A program made the translations under genes and the position numbers. The notes under the pieces are model-generated. The model was not told the origin of the DNA and searched no databases. It saw only the letters and a program-made list of their open reading frames with translations. Positions 17,646 through 28,110 of a DNA stretch of 64,000 nucleotides are shown here, in pieces. Location of the stretch: assembly GCF_003352065.1 (NCBI RefSeq), contig NZ_CP025803.1:2955574-3019573 (forward strand), read 5' to 3'. The stretch's first letter is position 1; the number at the start of each line of letters is the position of its first letter. This DNA is from Sulfitobacter sp. SK011 (GTDB taxonomy: Bacteria; Pseudomonadota; Alphaproteobacteria; Rhodobacterales; Rhodobacteraceae).

Positions 17646-18400
17646 CAACCCAATCCGAATTCCGCGCGGCTCTCCTCGATGCCAGTTGCCCGGTGCCGGA
17701 TGGCCTGCTGGACGGACATCACGCACCCGCGGGCCGACGCTATTCGGTCTATCGCAACAACGTGACAACCTCCCTGATTGAGGCGATGAAGACCGCATTC
17801 CCCTTGGTGCGCAAACTGATCGGCCCCCAGAATTTCGACAGCCTTGTCCCGATGTTCGTCCGCGCCCATCCGCCATCTTCCCCTTTGATGATGTTTTATG
17901 GTACCGAGTTTCCGGCCTTTATCTCCGACTTCGCCCCGCTGGCGCAGATTGGCTATCTCAGCGATGCCGCGCGTCTGGATTTGGCGATGCGCACCTCCTA
18001 CCACGCCGCTGATGCCGATGCCTTTGACCCCAAGCGCCTGCAGAATCTGGACGAAGCCACGTTGCTGCAGGCCCGGTTTGTACTTGCCCCTGCAACGCAA
18101 ATTCTTAAATCTGCTTGGCCGCTACATGACATTTGGCGGTACAATTTCGAAGCTAACGCCCCAAAACCAAAGGCAATTGCGCAGGATGTCATAATCACCC
18201 GCGTTGACTTTGACCCCACACCACATGCGCTGCCAAAAGGTGCTGGACTATGGTTAGAGCATTTGGGCGCAGGCCAAACTCTGGCCGCCGCTCTTGAGGC
18301 CACTTTGGCTGCAACCCCCGAATTTGATTTCGCTGCCAGCCTGGCCCTTGCCTTGGGCACGCAGGCTTTTACGGATATGACTTTGAAGGAAACAACATGA
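17642..18400 (+). CDS. bufC: BufC, DUF2063 family putative DNA-binding/partner protein
   Basis: A 252-residue protein with the DUF2063 N-terminal signature [29 protein letters not shown] (about residues 30-60) and [28 protein letters not shown]. Family members accompany MNIO enzymes and are thought to present the precursor peptide to the enzyme, despite an old DNA-binding label. It overlaps both neighbours by ATGA, so bufB, bufC and bufD should be translationally coupled in similar amounts. Confidence 0.88.
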   Translation: MTTQSEFRAALLDASCPVPDGLLDGHHAPAGRRYSVYRNNVTTSLIEAMKTAFPLVRKLIGPQNFDSLVPMFVRAHPPSSPLMMFYGTEFPAFISDFAPLAQIGYLSDAARLDLAMRTSYHAADADAFDPKRLQNLDEATLLQARFVLAPATQILKSAWPLHDIWRYNFEANAPKPKAIAQDVIITRVDFDPTPHALPKGAGLWLEHLGAGQTLAAALEATLAATPEFDFAASLALALGTQAFTDMTLKETT

Positions 18401-18939
18401 CTGCATTGCTATCGATCTACAACAACCTGACAAATCGCCTGACCGCAGCAGATTGGATGGTCCCCACACTCGCGCGGTTTGTCTTTGCCGCTGTCCTGCT
18501 GGTCTATTTCCTGAATTCCGGTATGACAAAATTGGGCGATGGCATATCCGGTCTCTGGACCCCGTCTACCGGTGCCTATGCACAGATCTTTCCCCGCGCG
18601 TTTGAAGCCGTCGGATACGACAGCGATGCACTGTCGTTCTTTCATCAGTTGGTGGTTGTGGCAGGGACATGGGCAGAATTCATCTTGCCAACCCTCATCG
18701 TTCTGGGGCTTCTGACCCGTCTCGCCGCCTTGGGAATGATCGGTTTCACCATCGTACAATCATTGACCGATGTGTATGGCCACGGTCAGGAAAGCGCGCT
18801 GGGGGCTTGGTTTGATCGCTTCTCAGACGCAGCCATTCTGGATCAACGCGCGCTCTGGATATTCTTGCTGTTTGTGTTGGTGGTCAAAGGGGCCGGCCCG
18901 ATTTCCTTTGACAGGGCGCTGCAGCCGCGCGCGTCTTGA
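18397..18939 (+). CDS. bufD: BufD, DoxX family membrane protein
   Basis: A 180-residue integral membrane protein with four predicted helices ([79 protein letters not shown]). This is the DoxX pattern; DoxX proteins close buf operons. The exact role is unknown and may be redox or export-related. The ATGA overlap with bufC supports a single transcript ending here. Confidence 0.87.
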   Translation: MTALLSIYNNLTNRLTAADWMVPTLARFVFAAVLLVYFLNSGMTKLGDGISGLWTPSTGAYAQIFPRAFEAVGYDSDALSFFHQLVVVAGTWAEFILPTLIVLGLLTRLAALGMIGFTIVQSLTDVYGHGQESALGAWFDRFSDAAILDQRALWIFLLFVLVVKGAGPISFDRALQPRAS

Positions 18940-18954
18940 TGTGGAACCAAAATA

Positions 18955-19275
18955 TTAAAGCAAAGCTTTAATATCATCCCGTACTTCATTGTTCCAAGAC
19001 AGAAAAAGAGATTTATCCACAGCAATCAGAGGGCGCTTCATCAGTGCAGGATGGGCGCGGATCAGTGCGCGTGGCTCGCGTTGCCGTTCGGCCTCATCCA
19101 GTCCCCGCCAAGTGGTTGACCGTGTGTTCAAAAGTGCCGGCCCAAACTGCGCCAATGCACGATCCAATACATCTTCGGGCAGGCTGTTTTCGCGGACATC
19201 CACCAGTTGCGCGTCTGGAAACTCTTTGAGGGCCTTCCGGCAGGTGTCGCAGTTCTTCAATCCATATATCTGCAC
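18955..19275 (-). CDS. ArsC/Spx family protein (YffB-like)
   Basis: A 106-residue thioredoxin-fold protein with the N-terminal redox motif GLKNCDTCRKALKEF (CxxC at residues 9 and 12) and the ArsC/Spx pattern LLNTRSTTWRGL and ALMKRPLIAVDKSLFLSW. The canonical arsenate-reductase RP motif is MKRPLI. Whether it reduces arsenate or is a general thiol protein cannot be told. It is convergent with bufD across 15 bp and divergent from the cold-shock gene. Confidence 0.85.
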   Translation of the reverse strand: MQIYGLKNCDTCRKALKEFPDAQLVDVRENSLPEDVLDRALAQFGPALLNTRSTTWRGLDEAERQREPRALIRAHPALMKRPLIAVDKSLFLSWNNEVRDDIKALL

Positions 19276-19452
19276 GGTATTTGCCTCATTTTTCAGCGTC
19301 CCCTGATATTACTGGAAAGACTTTCACAGTTTTCCTTGATTTTTCAACCGACCAAACAATCTTTTCTTGCAAGGGGCGTTAACCTGGTTTTTTGACCTGC
19401 GCTCCTGCCCGCGTGACGTGGGGACGTGAAAGACAAAGGAGGCGACTAGACT

Positions 19453-19659
19453 ATGCCAACTGGTACTGTGAAGTGGTTCAACACAACAAAGGGATACGGG
19501 TTTATTGCCCCTGAAGGGGGCGGGAAAGACGTGTTTGTCCATATCTCAGCAATCGAAAGGTCCGGACTGACGGGTTTGGCGGACAATCAAAAGGTCAGTT
19601 ACGAAATGATCGAGGGCCGGGATGGTCGAGAGATGGCGGCTGATATCACGTTGATCTAA
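19453..19659 (+). CDS. cspA: Cold-shock domain protein
   Basis: A 68-residue single CSD protein. RNP1-like KGYGFIAPEGG and RNP2-like VFVHISAIE are both present, so it binds single-stranded nucleic acid. A very good Shine-Dalgarno (AAAGGAGG at 19434-19441) precedes the ATG at a spacing of 11. The 178-bp upstream spacer leaves room for a long 5' UTR as in other csp genes, but no specific element was recognised. Confidence 0.93.
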   Translation: MPTGTVKWFNTTKGYGFIAPEGGGKDVFVHISAIERSGLTGLADNQKVSYEMIEGRDGREMAADITLI

Positions 19660-19730
19660 TTGAACTTTCCGGACCTCAACCGCCATCTGTAGGGTCTGGA
19701 ATACACCACTGAATCTGACGCGTTTCGGAC

Positions 19731-20915
19731 CTATGTCAAACGCGCGGGCAGTTGCGCATATCCATGAAACCGGATGCGCCCGCCGCCTTTGCGACCGGGC
19801 TGGATTTGATAGTCGGGGAAACGGCGCAGGAAATGCTGCAACGCGATGCGCCCTTCCATGCGGGCCAGTGTCAGACCCACGCAAACATGCGGACCACCGG
19901 CAAAGGCGAGGTGGCGGTTCGGATGACGGGTGATGTCAAATTTCGCTGGATTATCAAACACATCCGGGTCCCGATTGGCAGCACCAATGCAAATATGCAA
20001 ATTGGTGCCTGCGGGTATTTCAACGCCATCAATCACCACTTCGGCTGTCGTTTCGCGGTTGCCGAACTGGTTGGGGGAACGAAAGCGCAAAACCTCTTCT
20101 ACGGCTTTGTCGATCAGCGTCGGGTCAGCGTTAAGGCGTTCTTTTTGTTCGGGAAAGTCATGCAACAGCGCAAGGCCGGAGCCAATGAGGTTGGTGGTCG
20201 TCTCGTGCCCTGCGTTCAGGATGAATATGCAGTTGTGGATCAGTTCGCTTTCCGACAATTGGCCTGTGTCATCGCCATGGATCAGCCGGGTCAGCACGTC
20301 GGTTTCGGGGTCGCCGGGATGGGCTTTACGCCGGGCGATGAGGTCTTGCAGGTAGATCGTGAATTCGCGCACCGCCGCATGACCGCGGGCAAGCTGTTCG
20401 GCGCTCAGGGTCGGCTCCAACGCGCCAAGAATGGCGAGGCTCCAATCGCGCAGGGGGCCGCGTTCATCCAGCGGCACATCAAGCAGATTGCCGATGATCT
20501 GAATTGGGATGACGCTGGCGAAATCTTCGATTAGGTCTGCGTTTTCAGGGAGTTGATCGAGCAGGTGATCAACCACGTCGATCAATCCCGGCTCCATCCG
20601 GGCCAAAGCCTTGGGGGTCAGGGCGGCGGTCATGATGCGCCGGACACGGGTGTGCAGGGGCGGATCGTTGAAGACGAGAGAGGTGGTGTGATGCTCGAAC
20701 AGCGGGGTGCCTTTCCCGAATTTCGGGGCAAAAGCGGCGTGTTTGTCCGAGATATAGAGAGTGGTGTCGCGGTAGATCGCGTTGAGATCAGCGTGCTTGC
20801 AGATCAGCACAGAGCCATCGGGTTGCGGCAGGACGGGCGTGTCGCGCAGCAGGCGGTCGTAGTGCGGGAACGGGTCGTCGGTGAAGCCGTCGGGGGGATT
20901 TGCGAGGGTGAACAT
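19731..20915 (-). CDS. Cytochrome P450
   Basis: A 394-residue soluble bacterial P450. The I-helix motif AGHETTTN (about residues 239-246), the K-helix ExxR in EEVLRFRSP (about 280) and the heme loop FAGGPHVCVG with the thiolate Cys at 345 are all intact. Length and lack of a membrane anchor fit CYP class I enzymes that need ferredoxin and ferredoxin reductase. No redox partner or biosynthetic genes are adjacent, so the substrate is unknown. Confidence 0.93.
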   Translation of the reverse strand: MFTLANPPDGFTDDPFPHYDRLLRDTPVLPQPDGSVLICKHADLNAIYRDTTLYISDKHAAFAPKFGKGTPLFEHHTTSLVFNDPPLHTRVRRIMTAALTPKALARMEPGLIDVVDHLLDQLPENADLIEDFASVIPIQIIGNLLDVPLDERGPLRDWSLAILGALEPTLSAEQLARGHAAVREFTIYLQDLIARRKAHPGDPETDVLTRLIHGDDTGQLSESELIHNCIFILNAGHETTTNLIGSGLALLHDFPEQKERLNADPTLIDKAVEEVLRFRSPNQFGNRETTAEVVIDGVEIPAGTNLHICIGAANRDPDVFDNPAKFDITRHPNRHLAFAGGPHVCVGLTLARMEGRIALQHFLRRFPDYQIQPGRKGGGRIRFHGYAQLPARLT

Positions 20916-21087
20916 TTGGCGAGTTTGGGCGGATTTTCCGCCAAGTCAATCGCCGCCCTCGCGACTCAGAGGTTAAGCCATAAAAACAAGGGGTTTTGGG
21001 AGGCTGTATTTGGGCGGCATCACGTCGGTATTGCGTCGGTGCGTGTGTCGGTTTGGGGGCGGGTTAATGGTACGCGCGTTGGGTTGG

Positions 21088-21137
21088 TAGGGTGGGTGCA
21101 ACCCACGGGTGCGCGCGCGTGGGTTGCACCCACCCTA
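21088..21137. repeat. Perfect 20-bp-arm palindrome (REP-like hairpin)
   Basis: The arms 21088-21107 and 21118-21137 are exact reverse complements, with a 10-bp GC-rich spacer. The core is the GGTGGGTGCAACCCAC motif widespread as an intergenic repeat in Proteobacteria. It lies between the P450 gene start and the DUF4062 gene end. Confidence 0.85.
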
Positions 21138-21212
21138 CTGTTCAAAGGTCCGAACGCGGATTTCGCGAGAAATTCGCCGGGGATGCAAAGTGTGCCATCA
21201 CATTAGAGCCCC

Positions 21213-21288
21213 GCGCCCGAACCGAGGGGTGGAAGCGAAGCGCCCGCCCCGTGGGGGCGGTTCGGGCGCTGCCCAACGGAGTTGGGCA
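21213..21288. repeat. Composite inverted-repeat block
   Basis: A 12-bp inverted pair (GCGCCCGAACCG at 21213-21224 with its complement at 21258-21269) is followed immediately by a second hairpin, TGCCCAAC-GGA-GTTGGGCA (21270-21288). The block looks like an interspersed roseobacter repeat and ends just before the A+T-rich DUF4062 gene. Confidence 0.75.
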
Positions 21289-21306
21289 TTGTTCAACTAC
21301 TATTTC

Positions 21307-22368
21307 TCAGAAAGGTATTTCATCATCGAGTTTTCTTGAGCTTTCTCTCTTGTTAAACGAGAGCCGCAATGACCTTGCACCAGAATTAATCCGCATCCGC
21401 CGAGCCAACTTCCTAGCCTTTTCAGTGAATGGGCTTTCAGTACCATTGTCATCAGCCATTAACCCAGATTCAATGAAATAGTCGTGTAGGATTTGGAAGG
21501 AAGTTTCATTCAAGTGAAAGCCCCCTCCAACGGTTTCACTCGCCATTTGTGAAAATAGATCGCCCAACTGTGAGCAGCTGTCAGATTTGTCTATGTGCCA
21601 ATACTCAGTGCCTGTCGCCGGGTCATCTGAACGCGACCAGATCAATCCCTGTTGAAACACTGGAAAGGCATCACTCCAAGCCAATTTTGCATCGTAGTAA
21701 TCTGCTGAGTAGCCTGCGGTTTGTATGGTAACTTCGACCAATTCTTCTGCTGTTGGCAATTCTGGCAAAGGCAAAACGATCTCTTCCTCACCAATTTTCT
21801 TTCTGAGAACCTCATTTTCTGAGCGAACCTTGTTGAGATCCCTCAGTGTCTCAATATCAGCTGCCAAATTTCCGCGCACCCAGCCAACACGAGGTTTGGT
21901 TGCAATTGCATTATCCAAAGCTTCGCGAACAACTGCACGCAGCCCGTCGACTGATTTCCAAGGCTTAACTAGTCGTCCAGTACGAACCTTAGATATGAAA
22001 TTCTCCAATTTCCTTCGCCCGCTATCTTTTTTTTCCGATTTCCCTAATGAGATTGCAGCGGCATCTGAAACGATAAACCCTAGGATCGGAATTTCGTTCG
22101 CTAGAGCAAAATCAAATTCCTTTTCAGTGTAGCTAAGACCGTCTGCGGCAATGGAGCCATACCTTCCAGCGATTATCACAACGTAGTAGTCACATTCTCG
22201 GATTATGGCTTTAATAAACTCAAACTGGTCGTCATCAGCCGCAGGAAACGCTTCCATACCAACGGGAAAATGTCCCGCTCGAATTATTGTCTCCTCAACA
22301 GCACGCCTCTCACTTATTAGGTCCTCATATGTGGAACTAATAAAGACCTGATATTTTTTGTCCAACAC
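21307..22368 (-). CDS. DUF4062 domain-containing protein
   Basis: About 353 residues from GTG 22368, which overlaps the thyX stop as TAGTG with AGGGG just upstream (TTG 22365 is an alternative). The N-terminus is a DUF4062 domain: KYQVFISSTYEDLISERRAVEE, FIKAIIRECDYYVVIIAGRYGSI and SYTEKEFDFALANEIPILGFIV. This is a TIR/flavodoxin-like fold seen fused to many effector modules. Residues about 185-215 form a short coiled coil. The C-terminal 140 residues match nothing I recognise. The gene is visibly A+T-richer than its neighbours and sits against repeats, so recent acquisition and a defence or signalling role are possible. Confidence 0.8.
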   Translation of the reverse strand: MLDKKYQVFISSTYEDLISERRAVEETIIRAGHFPVGMEAFPAADDDQFEFIKAIIRECDYYVVIIAGRYGSIAADGLSYTEKEFDFALANEIPILGFIVSDAAAISLGKSEKKDSGRRKLENFISKVRTGRLVKPWKSVDGLRAVVREALDNAIATKPRVGWVRGNLAADIETLRDLNKVRSENEVLRKKIGEEEIVLPLPELPTAEELVEVTIQTAGYSADYYDAKLAWSDAFPVFQQGLIWSRSDDPATGTEYWHIDKSDSCSQLGDLFSQMASETVGGGFHLNETSFQILHDYFIESGLMADDNGTESPFTEKARKLARRMRINSGARSLRLSFNKRESSRKLDDEIPF

Positions 22369-23297
22369 TATGCCCCTACTTTCAAAACCCCCTGAAACTC
22401 CCGCCACTCCCCTTTACTCATCCCCGAATTCTCCTGCGTCACCTCTTCCCCCTTCAACATCCGCCGCACGCACTCCAGCGCCCGCCCAGACATCGTCGCA
22501 CCCCCCAACCGGTAATCCTCAAACGCGCCGTAGGCCGCAGGCACCCAATCGGCGACGACCGAACAGATCGCGTCGGCGTAGACGCGGATTTCGTATTGGG
22601 CGTGGGCGTCGGCGCGCAGGCGCAGGAAGTGGAAGAGGTTGTGCAGATCGACCTTCCAGTACCACTGCGTATAGATGTTGGAGGGCAGGTTCATGCGGGC
22701 CAGTTCGCGGGCGAGACCGTCCTGCGCCTCTCCATCCGGACCCGTTTCGCCGATCATCGCCTCGTAATTGTCATAGCAGCGGTTCGAATCCGCCTTTAAT
22801 ATTTCCAGCACCCGCGCGGCCTCGGCCCCTTCCAGCACGCCGCCCCTGCCCTGATTGTTGACCACGGATTGCGCATTCACATGTTCGGGCGCGGGGATGT
22901 AGAACTCCCGGTCCAGAATCGAATAGCGGGCGGAGTATTCGTTGACGTTGGCGGTGCGGTGGCGGATCCACTGGCGCGCGACGAAAACGGGAAGTTTGAC
23001 GTGCAGCTTGATCTCGCACATCTCGAACGGGGTCGAATGCCAATGGCGCATCAGATAGCGGATCAGCCCTTCGTCGTTTTGCACCGATTTGGTGCCTTTA
23101 CCGTAGGACACGCGCGCCGCCTGACAGATCGCGGCATCGTCGCCCATATAGTCGATGACGCGGACAAAGCCGTGGTCGAGCACAGGCAGCGCTTTGTAAA
23201 GGTGCTGTTCCATGCCTTCGCTGACCGCGCGCAGAGTGGGCTGTGGCGTGGCGCGCTGTGCGTCGATTTCGGCTTGCTGGTCTGGGGAAAGGGGCAT
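22368..23297 (-). CDS. thyX: Flavin-dependent thymidylate synthase
   Basis: A 309-residue ThyX, which makes dTMP using FAD and NADPH. The family motif [14 protein letters not shown] spans residues 112-125. [18 protein letters not shown] near residue 220 is the second conserved block. The enzyme is full length. Its stop codon overlaps the DUF4062 start by one base. Confidence 0.96.
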   Translation of the reverse strand: MPLSPDQQAEIDAQRATPQPTLRAVSEGMEQHLYKALPVLDHGFVRVIDYMGDDAAICQAARVSYGKGTKSVQNDEGLIRYLMRHWHSTPFEMCEIKLHVKLPVFVARQWIRHRTANVNEYSARYSILDREFYIPAPEHVNAQSVVNNQGRGGVLEGAEAARVLEILKADSNRCYDNYEAMIGETGPDGEAQDGLARELARMNLPSNIYTQWYWKVDLHNLFHFLRLRADAHAQYEIRVYADAICSVVADWVPAAYGAFEDYRLGGATMSGRALECVRRMLKGEEVTQENSGMSKGEWREFQGVLKVGA

Positions 23298-23695
23298 GGC
23301 GGGCGTCCTTGAAAGGTGGTTTTGGGGTCCGGGATTCGGCTTGCACTATATCTGCGCAAAATCCCCTGCGGAACCGCCATATGCGGTATTGCGCCTCTGA
23401 TCGGATTTTTAGAGATATTTACCCGATTAGGCGTGGGTTTCTTCGCTTTGTGTGGCGGTTGGGGGTCTCGGACAATGCACTTGATGGGGGTAAGCGCGCC
23501 CGGGGGTATAAACAGCCATCCTGGCGTCATGACCGTTTGTTGATTTTGACACTTCCGGTTTCGTCCCTAAATTAACCAGGCAAGCGAGTCAGACGAATTG
23601 ACGTCACGCGCTTTGAAGCACGCGGTCTGGGGGTGAACATCGGGAACCAACCCGTGTTCCAGTCTCAGGCGACCATGAGGAACAAAGGAAAACAT
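23298..23695. other. 398-bp spacer between thyX and gloA
   Basis: It contains the thyX upstream region, a short dyad ACCGC-CATAT-GCGGT near 23370 and a good sigma-70 promoter for the glyoxalase gene (23546-23573). No coding frame is convincing. Confidence 0.6.
23546..23573 (+). promoter_or_regulatory. Predicted sigma-70 promoter of the gloA-DUF1194 operon
   Basis: TTGACA (23546-23551), a 16-bp spacer and TAAATT (23568-23573). This implies a 5' UTR of about 115 nt before the ATG at 23696. Confidence 0.55.
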
Positions 23696-24130
23696 ATGCC
23701 AATCAAATATCTGCACACAATGGTGCGTGTTAAAGACCTTGAAAAATCGATCAAATTTTATGAAATGCTGGGCCTGAAAGAGCGCCGGCGGATGGATAAC
23801 GAAGGGGGCCGGTTCACGCTGGTGTTCCTGTGTCCTCCCGGACAGGATGACGGCCATGCCGATGTTGAGCTGACCTATAATTGGGACGGGGATGATGGTT
23901 TGCCCAGCGATGGCCGCCACTTTGGCCACCTCGCCTATACGGTCGAGAATATCTATGAGATGTGCCAGACGCTGATGGACAACGGCGTGACCATCAACCG
24001 TCCGCCCCGCGATGGGCATATGGCGTTTGTGCGGTCGCCTGACAACATCTCGATCGAGTTGCTTCAGGAAGGTGACCGGCTGGCCCCTGCGGAACCCTGG
24101 GCGAGCATGGAAAACACAGGTCATTGGTAA
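23696..24130 (+). CDS. gloA: Lactoylglutathione lyase (glyoxalase I)
   Basis: A 144-residue VOC-fold glyoxalase I converting the methylglyoxal-glutathione adduct to S-lactoylglutathione. Motifs include LHTMVRVKDLEKSIKFYEMLGL (His ligand), ADVELTYNWD (Glu ligand), HFGHLAYTVENIYE (His ligand) and NISIELLQE (Glu ligand), the full Ni/Zn set. The ATG at 23696 is preceded by AAAGGAAAA. The stop overlaps the TTG start of the next gene. Confidence 0.93.
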   Translation: MPIKYLHTMVRVKDLEKSIKFYEMLGLKERRRMDNEGGRFTLVFLCPPGQDDGHADVELTYNWDGDDGLPSDGRHFGHLAYTVENIYEMCQTLMDNGVTINRPPRDGHMAFVRSPDNISIELLQEGDRLAPAEPWASMENTGHW

Positions 24131-24840
24131 AACTTGGCGCGCCCGCTGCGGTGCTGGCCCTTGGGCTGGCATCAGCGGCGGGTGCTGCGGAGTGTCGGCT
24201 GGCGCTGGCTTTGGCGATCGACGTGTCCAGCTCTGTTGATGCTGATGAAGATCGGTTGCAGCGCGGTGGTCTGGCCGCGGCACTTACTGCGCCAGAAGTT
24301 GAGGCTGCATTTTTCGCTGCCGATCAACCTGTGGCGCTGGCGATTTACGAATGGTCCGGGCGCTATAATCAGGAAGTTCTGATTGACTGGACGCTGATCG
24401 ACAGCCGCCTTGCCTTGCTGGAAGCGGCGGAAACCATCGCAAGAAGCACCCGCAGCCATAATGATTTCCCCACTGCCATGGGCTATGCACTTGGATATGG
24501 TGCCAATCTTTTCGCACGGGCACCTGCCTGTCTGACCAAGACCATCGACATGGCGGGTGACGGGCAAAACAACGAAGGGTTTGAACCGAACGTCGCCTAC
24601 CGTGAATTTCCCTTTACCGGTGTGACGGTCAATGGGCTGGTCGTGAACGCCGCCGATTTTGAAGGCGAAGTGGGGCTGATTGCCTATTACCAGTCACAGG
24701 TTTTGCATGGGCCGGGGGCCTTCATGGTCATTGCAAATGATTTCGAAGACTATGAACGCGCCATGCGCATCAAGCTTGAACGCGAACTGACGCCCCCAGC
24801 TTTGGGTGCCCTGCCCCAGATGCCGGAACAAGCAGGATGA
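24124..24840 (+). CDS. DUF1194 (VWA-like) secreted protein, first of a tandem pair
   Basis: A 238-residue protein with a signal peptide (AAVLALGLASAAGAAEC). The motif ALAIDVSSSVDADED is a MIDAS-like DxSxS typical of von Willebrand A folds and DUF1194. MAGDGQNNEG and GVTVNGLVVN are other family blocks. The start is TTG at 24124, inside the last codons of gloA, so it is translationally coupled. Its stop overlaps the next, paralogous gene as ATGA. Function is unknown; likely periplasmic metal-dependent protein binding. Confidence 0.83.
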   Translation: MVKLGAPAAVLALGLASAAGAAECRLALALAIDVSSSVDADEDRLQRGGLAAALTAPEVEAAFFAADQPVALAIYEWSGRYNQEVLIDWTLIDSRLALLEAAETIARSTRSHNDFPTAMGYALGYGANLFARAPACLTKTIDMAGDGQNNEGFEPNVAYREFPFTGVTVNGLVVNAADFEGEVGLIAYYQSQVLHGPGAFMVIANDFEDYERAMRIKLERELTPPALGALPQMPEQAG

Positions 24841-25574
24841 TCCGGGCGGTGGGTCTCATTCTGGCGTTGGCAATGCCTTCGGTCACAGATGCGATGGAAT
24901 GCCGACAGGCGCTGGCCCTGGGACTGGATGTTTCAGGCTCTGTTGATGCGCGCGAATACAGGCTGCAACTGAGCGGCGTTGCCAGCGCGCTTGACGCCCC
25001 CGAGGTGCGAGAGAAACTGCTGTCGATGCCCGCCGCACCCGTGATGCTGATGATCTATGAATGGAGCGGCCCGAACGATCAGGCCGTTGTCTTGCCCTGG
25101 ATGCGGATTGACACGCACGCCAGCATCGACACCATCATAGAAACCCTGCGCCAAACCCGGCGGCGTGACGCCACGCCAGGCACCGCATTGGGTGTTGCAA
25201 TGCAAGTCGGTCAGGCGTTTCTTGCCCAGCGGCCCGACTGCTGGAAACATACCCTGGACATTTCCGGGGATGGGAAATCAAACCTTGGCCCGCGCCCCCG
25301 TGATGTGCGCGACCAGATCGAGGCGAGCGGCATCACGGTCAATGGTTTGGTGATCGGCATTGATGACCCGGACATCGGTGACATCAGGCAAGCCGAGATT
25401 GGCGAACTGTCGTCCTATTTCCGGGCCGAAGTTATTGTCGGCCCAGAGGCATTTGTGCACACCGCCATCGGGTTCAATGATTATGCCCGGGCCATGACGC
25501 AAAAGCTGCTGCGCGAACTGGAAAGTCTGGTCTTTTCACAAGTGACCACAGATCCGGCCCCGGCCACTCAGTAG
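24837..25574 (+). CDS. DUF1194 (VWA-like) secreted protein, second of a tandem pair
   Basis: A 245-residue paralog of the preceding gene with the same layout: a signal peptide (AVGLILALAMPSVTDA), MIDAS-like LGLDVSGSVDAREYRLQ, IYEWSGPNDQ, DISGDGKSN and GITVNGLVIG. The clear end-to-end similarity indicates tandem duplication. The 3' end overlaps the convergent MarR gene by 7 bp. Confidence 0.83.
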   Translation: MIRAVGLILALAMPSVTDAMECRQALALGLDVSGSVDAREYRLQLSGVASALDAPEVREKLLSMPAAPVMLMIYEWSGPNDQAVVLPWMRIDTHASIDTIIETLRQTRRRDATPGTALGVAMQVGQAFLAQRPDCWKHTLDISGDGKSNLGPRPRDVRDQIEASGITVNGLVIGIDDPDIGDIRQAEIGELSSYFRAEVIVGPEAFVHTAIGFNDYARAMTQKLLRELESLVFSQVTTDPAPATQ

Positions 25575-26074
25575 ATATAGCGGATCTGATCGGTCCAATA
25601 CCGTTCCATCCGTTTCAGCGAGGTGGTGATATCCGCGATCCCTTCATGGCCAAGCATACCCTTGTTTTCCAGCCCTTCGGCATGACGGGAAAACAGGTCT
25701 GACACCACATCACGCACATGGCGGCCCTTTTCGGTGAGACGCACGCGAACCGACCTGCGGTCGATCTCGCAACGCTGGTGGTGCATATAGCCCATTTCGA
25801 CCAGTTTTTTCAGATTATAGCTGACATTGCTGCCCTGATAATAACCACGGCTTTTCAATTCGCCGGCGGTCACTTCGTTGTCACCAATGTTGAACAGCAA
25901 AAGTGCCTGAACCGCGTTGATCTCCAACACGTTTACCCGTTCAAATTCATCTTTGATGACGTCCAGTAACAACCGATGCAGGCGTTCGACCAACGACAGC
26001 GCCTCCAGATATCCGACCATGAAACCCTTGTCGTTCATGGTTGGGACAAAGGGTTCTTGAATGCTCATTCTCAT
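25568..26074 (-). CDS. ldtR: MarR family winged-helix regulator (LdtR-like)
   Basis: A 168-residue winged-helix protein: VNVLEINAVQALLLFNIGDNEVTAGEL, then SRGYYQGSNVSYNLKKLVEMGYMHHQRCEIDRRSVRVRLTEKGR as recognition helix and wing. The YYQGSNVSYNLKKLVE block is distinctive of the alphaproteobacterial LdtR group, which controls L,D-transpeptidase and stress genes. GGAGAG precedes ATG 26074; ATG 26068 is an alternative. Confidence 0.83.
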   Translation of the reverse strand: MRMSIQEPFVPTMNDKGFMVGYLEALSLVERLHRLLLDVIKDEFERVNVLEINAVQALLLFNIGDNEVTAGELKSRGYYQGSNVSYNLKKLVEMGYMHHQRCEIDRRSVRVRLTEKGRHVRDVVSDLFSRHAEGLENKGMLGHEGIADITTSLKRMERYWTDQIRYIY

Positions 26075-26143
26075 ACTCTCCGACTCGTTTGACTGAGCCA
26101 GAAAGTGGTGAATAAAACAGAATATTTCGTTAAACCCGAATGA

Positions 26144-26402
26144 TTAGCCGCCGGGCTGTGCGATATGGTCCTGAATGTCGGCAATCAAAGCCCCGTAAGG
26201 CTCGGGCACGGCGACCTGCCCGGTGACCCACTGATAGAGATCGTGATCGTTCTCGTTGAGCATCGCATCATAGAGCGTCAGGCGCGCGTCATCCATCTGG
26301 TCCAGCCGTGCTGAGGCAAAGGCCGACAGAATCAAATCCATCTCTTTGATGCCGCGCCGAATGGACCGCATATAAAGCCGCTTCACCCGGTGCTGAGCGA
26401 TC

Positions 26403-26410
<8 letters not shown>
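26144..26410 (-). CDS. sdhE: FAD assembly factor SdhE
   Basis: An 88-residue helical protein. KRLYMRSIRRGIKEMDLIL contains the RGxxE motif needed to attach FAD to succinate dehydrogenase, and NENDHDLYQWVTG is the second family motif. Its ATG lies within the last codons of the XRE regulator gene (8-bp overlap), so the two are coupled. No sdh genes lie in the window. Confidence 0.87.
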
Positions 26411-28097
<1,687 letters not shown>

Positions 28098-28110
28098 CAG
28101 GGGGTGGACC

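Larger units (their letters stand above)
20916..21306. other. 391-bp spacer without a gene
   Basis: This spacer holds the two repeat structures at 21088-21137 and 21213-21288 and the upstream region of the P450 gene. I see no convincing coding frame in it. Confidence 0.7.
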
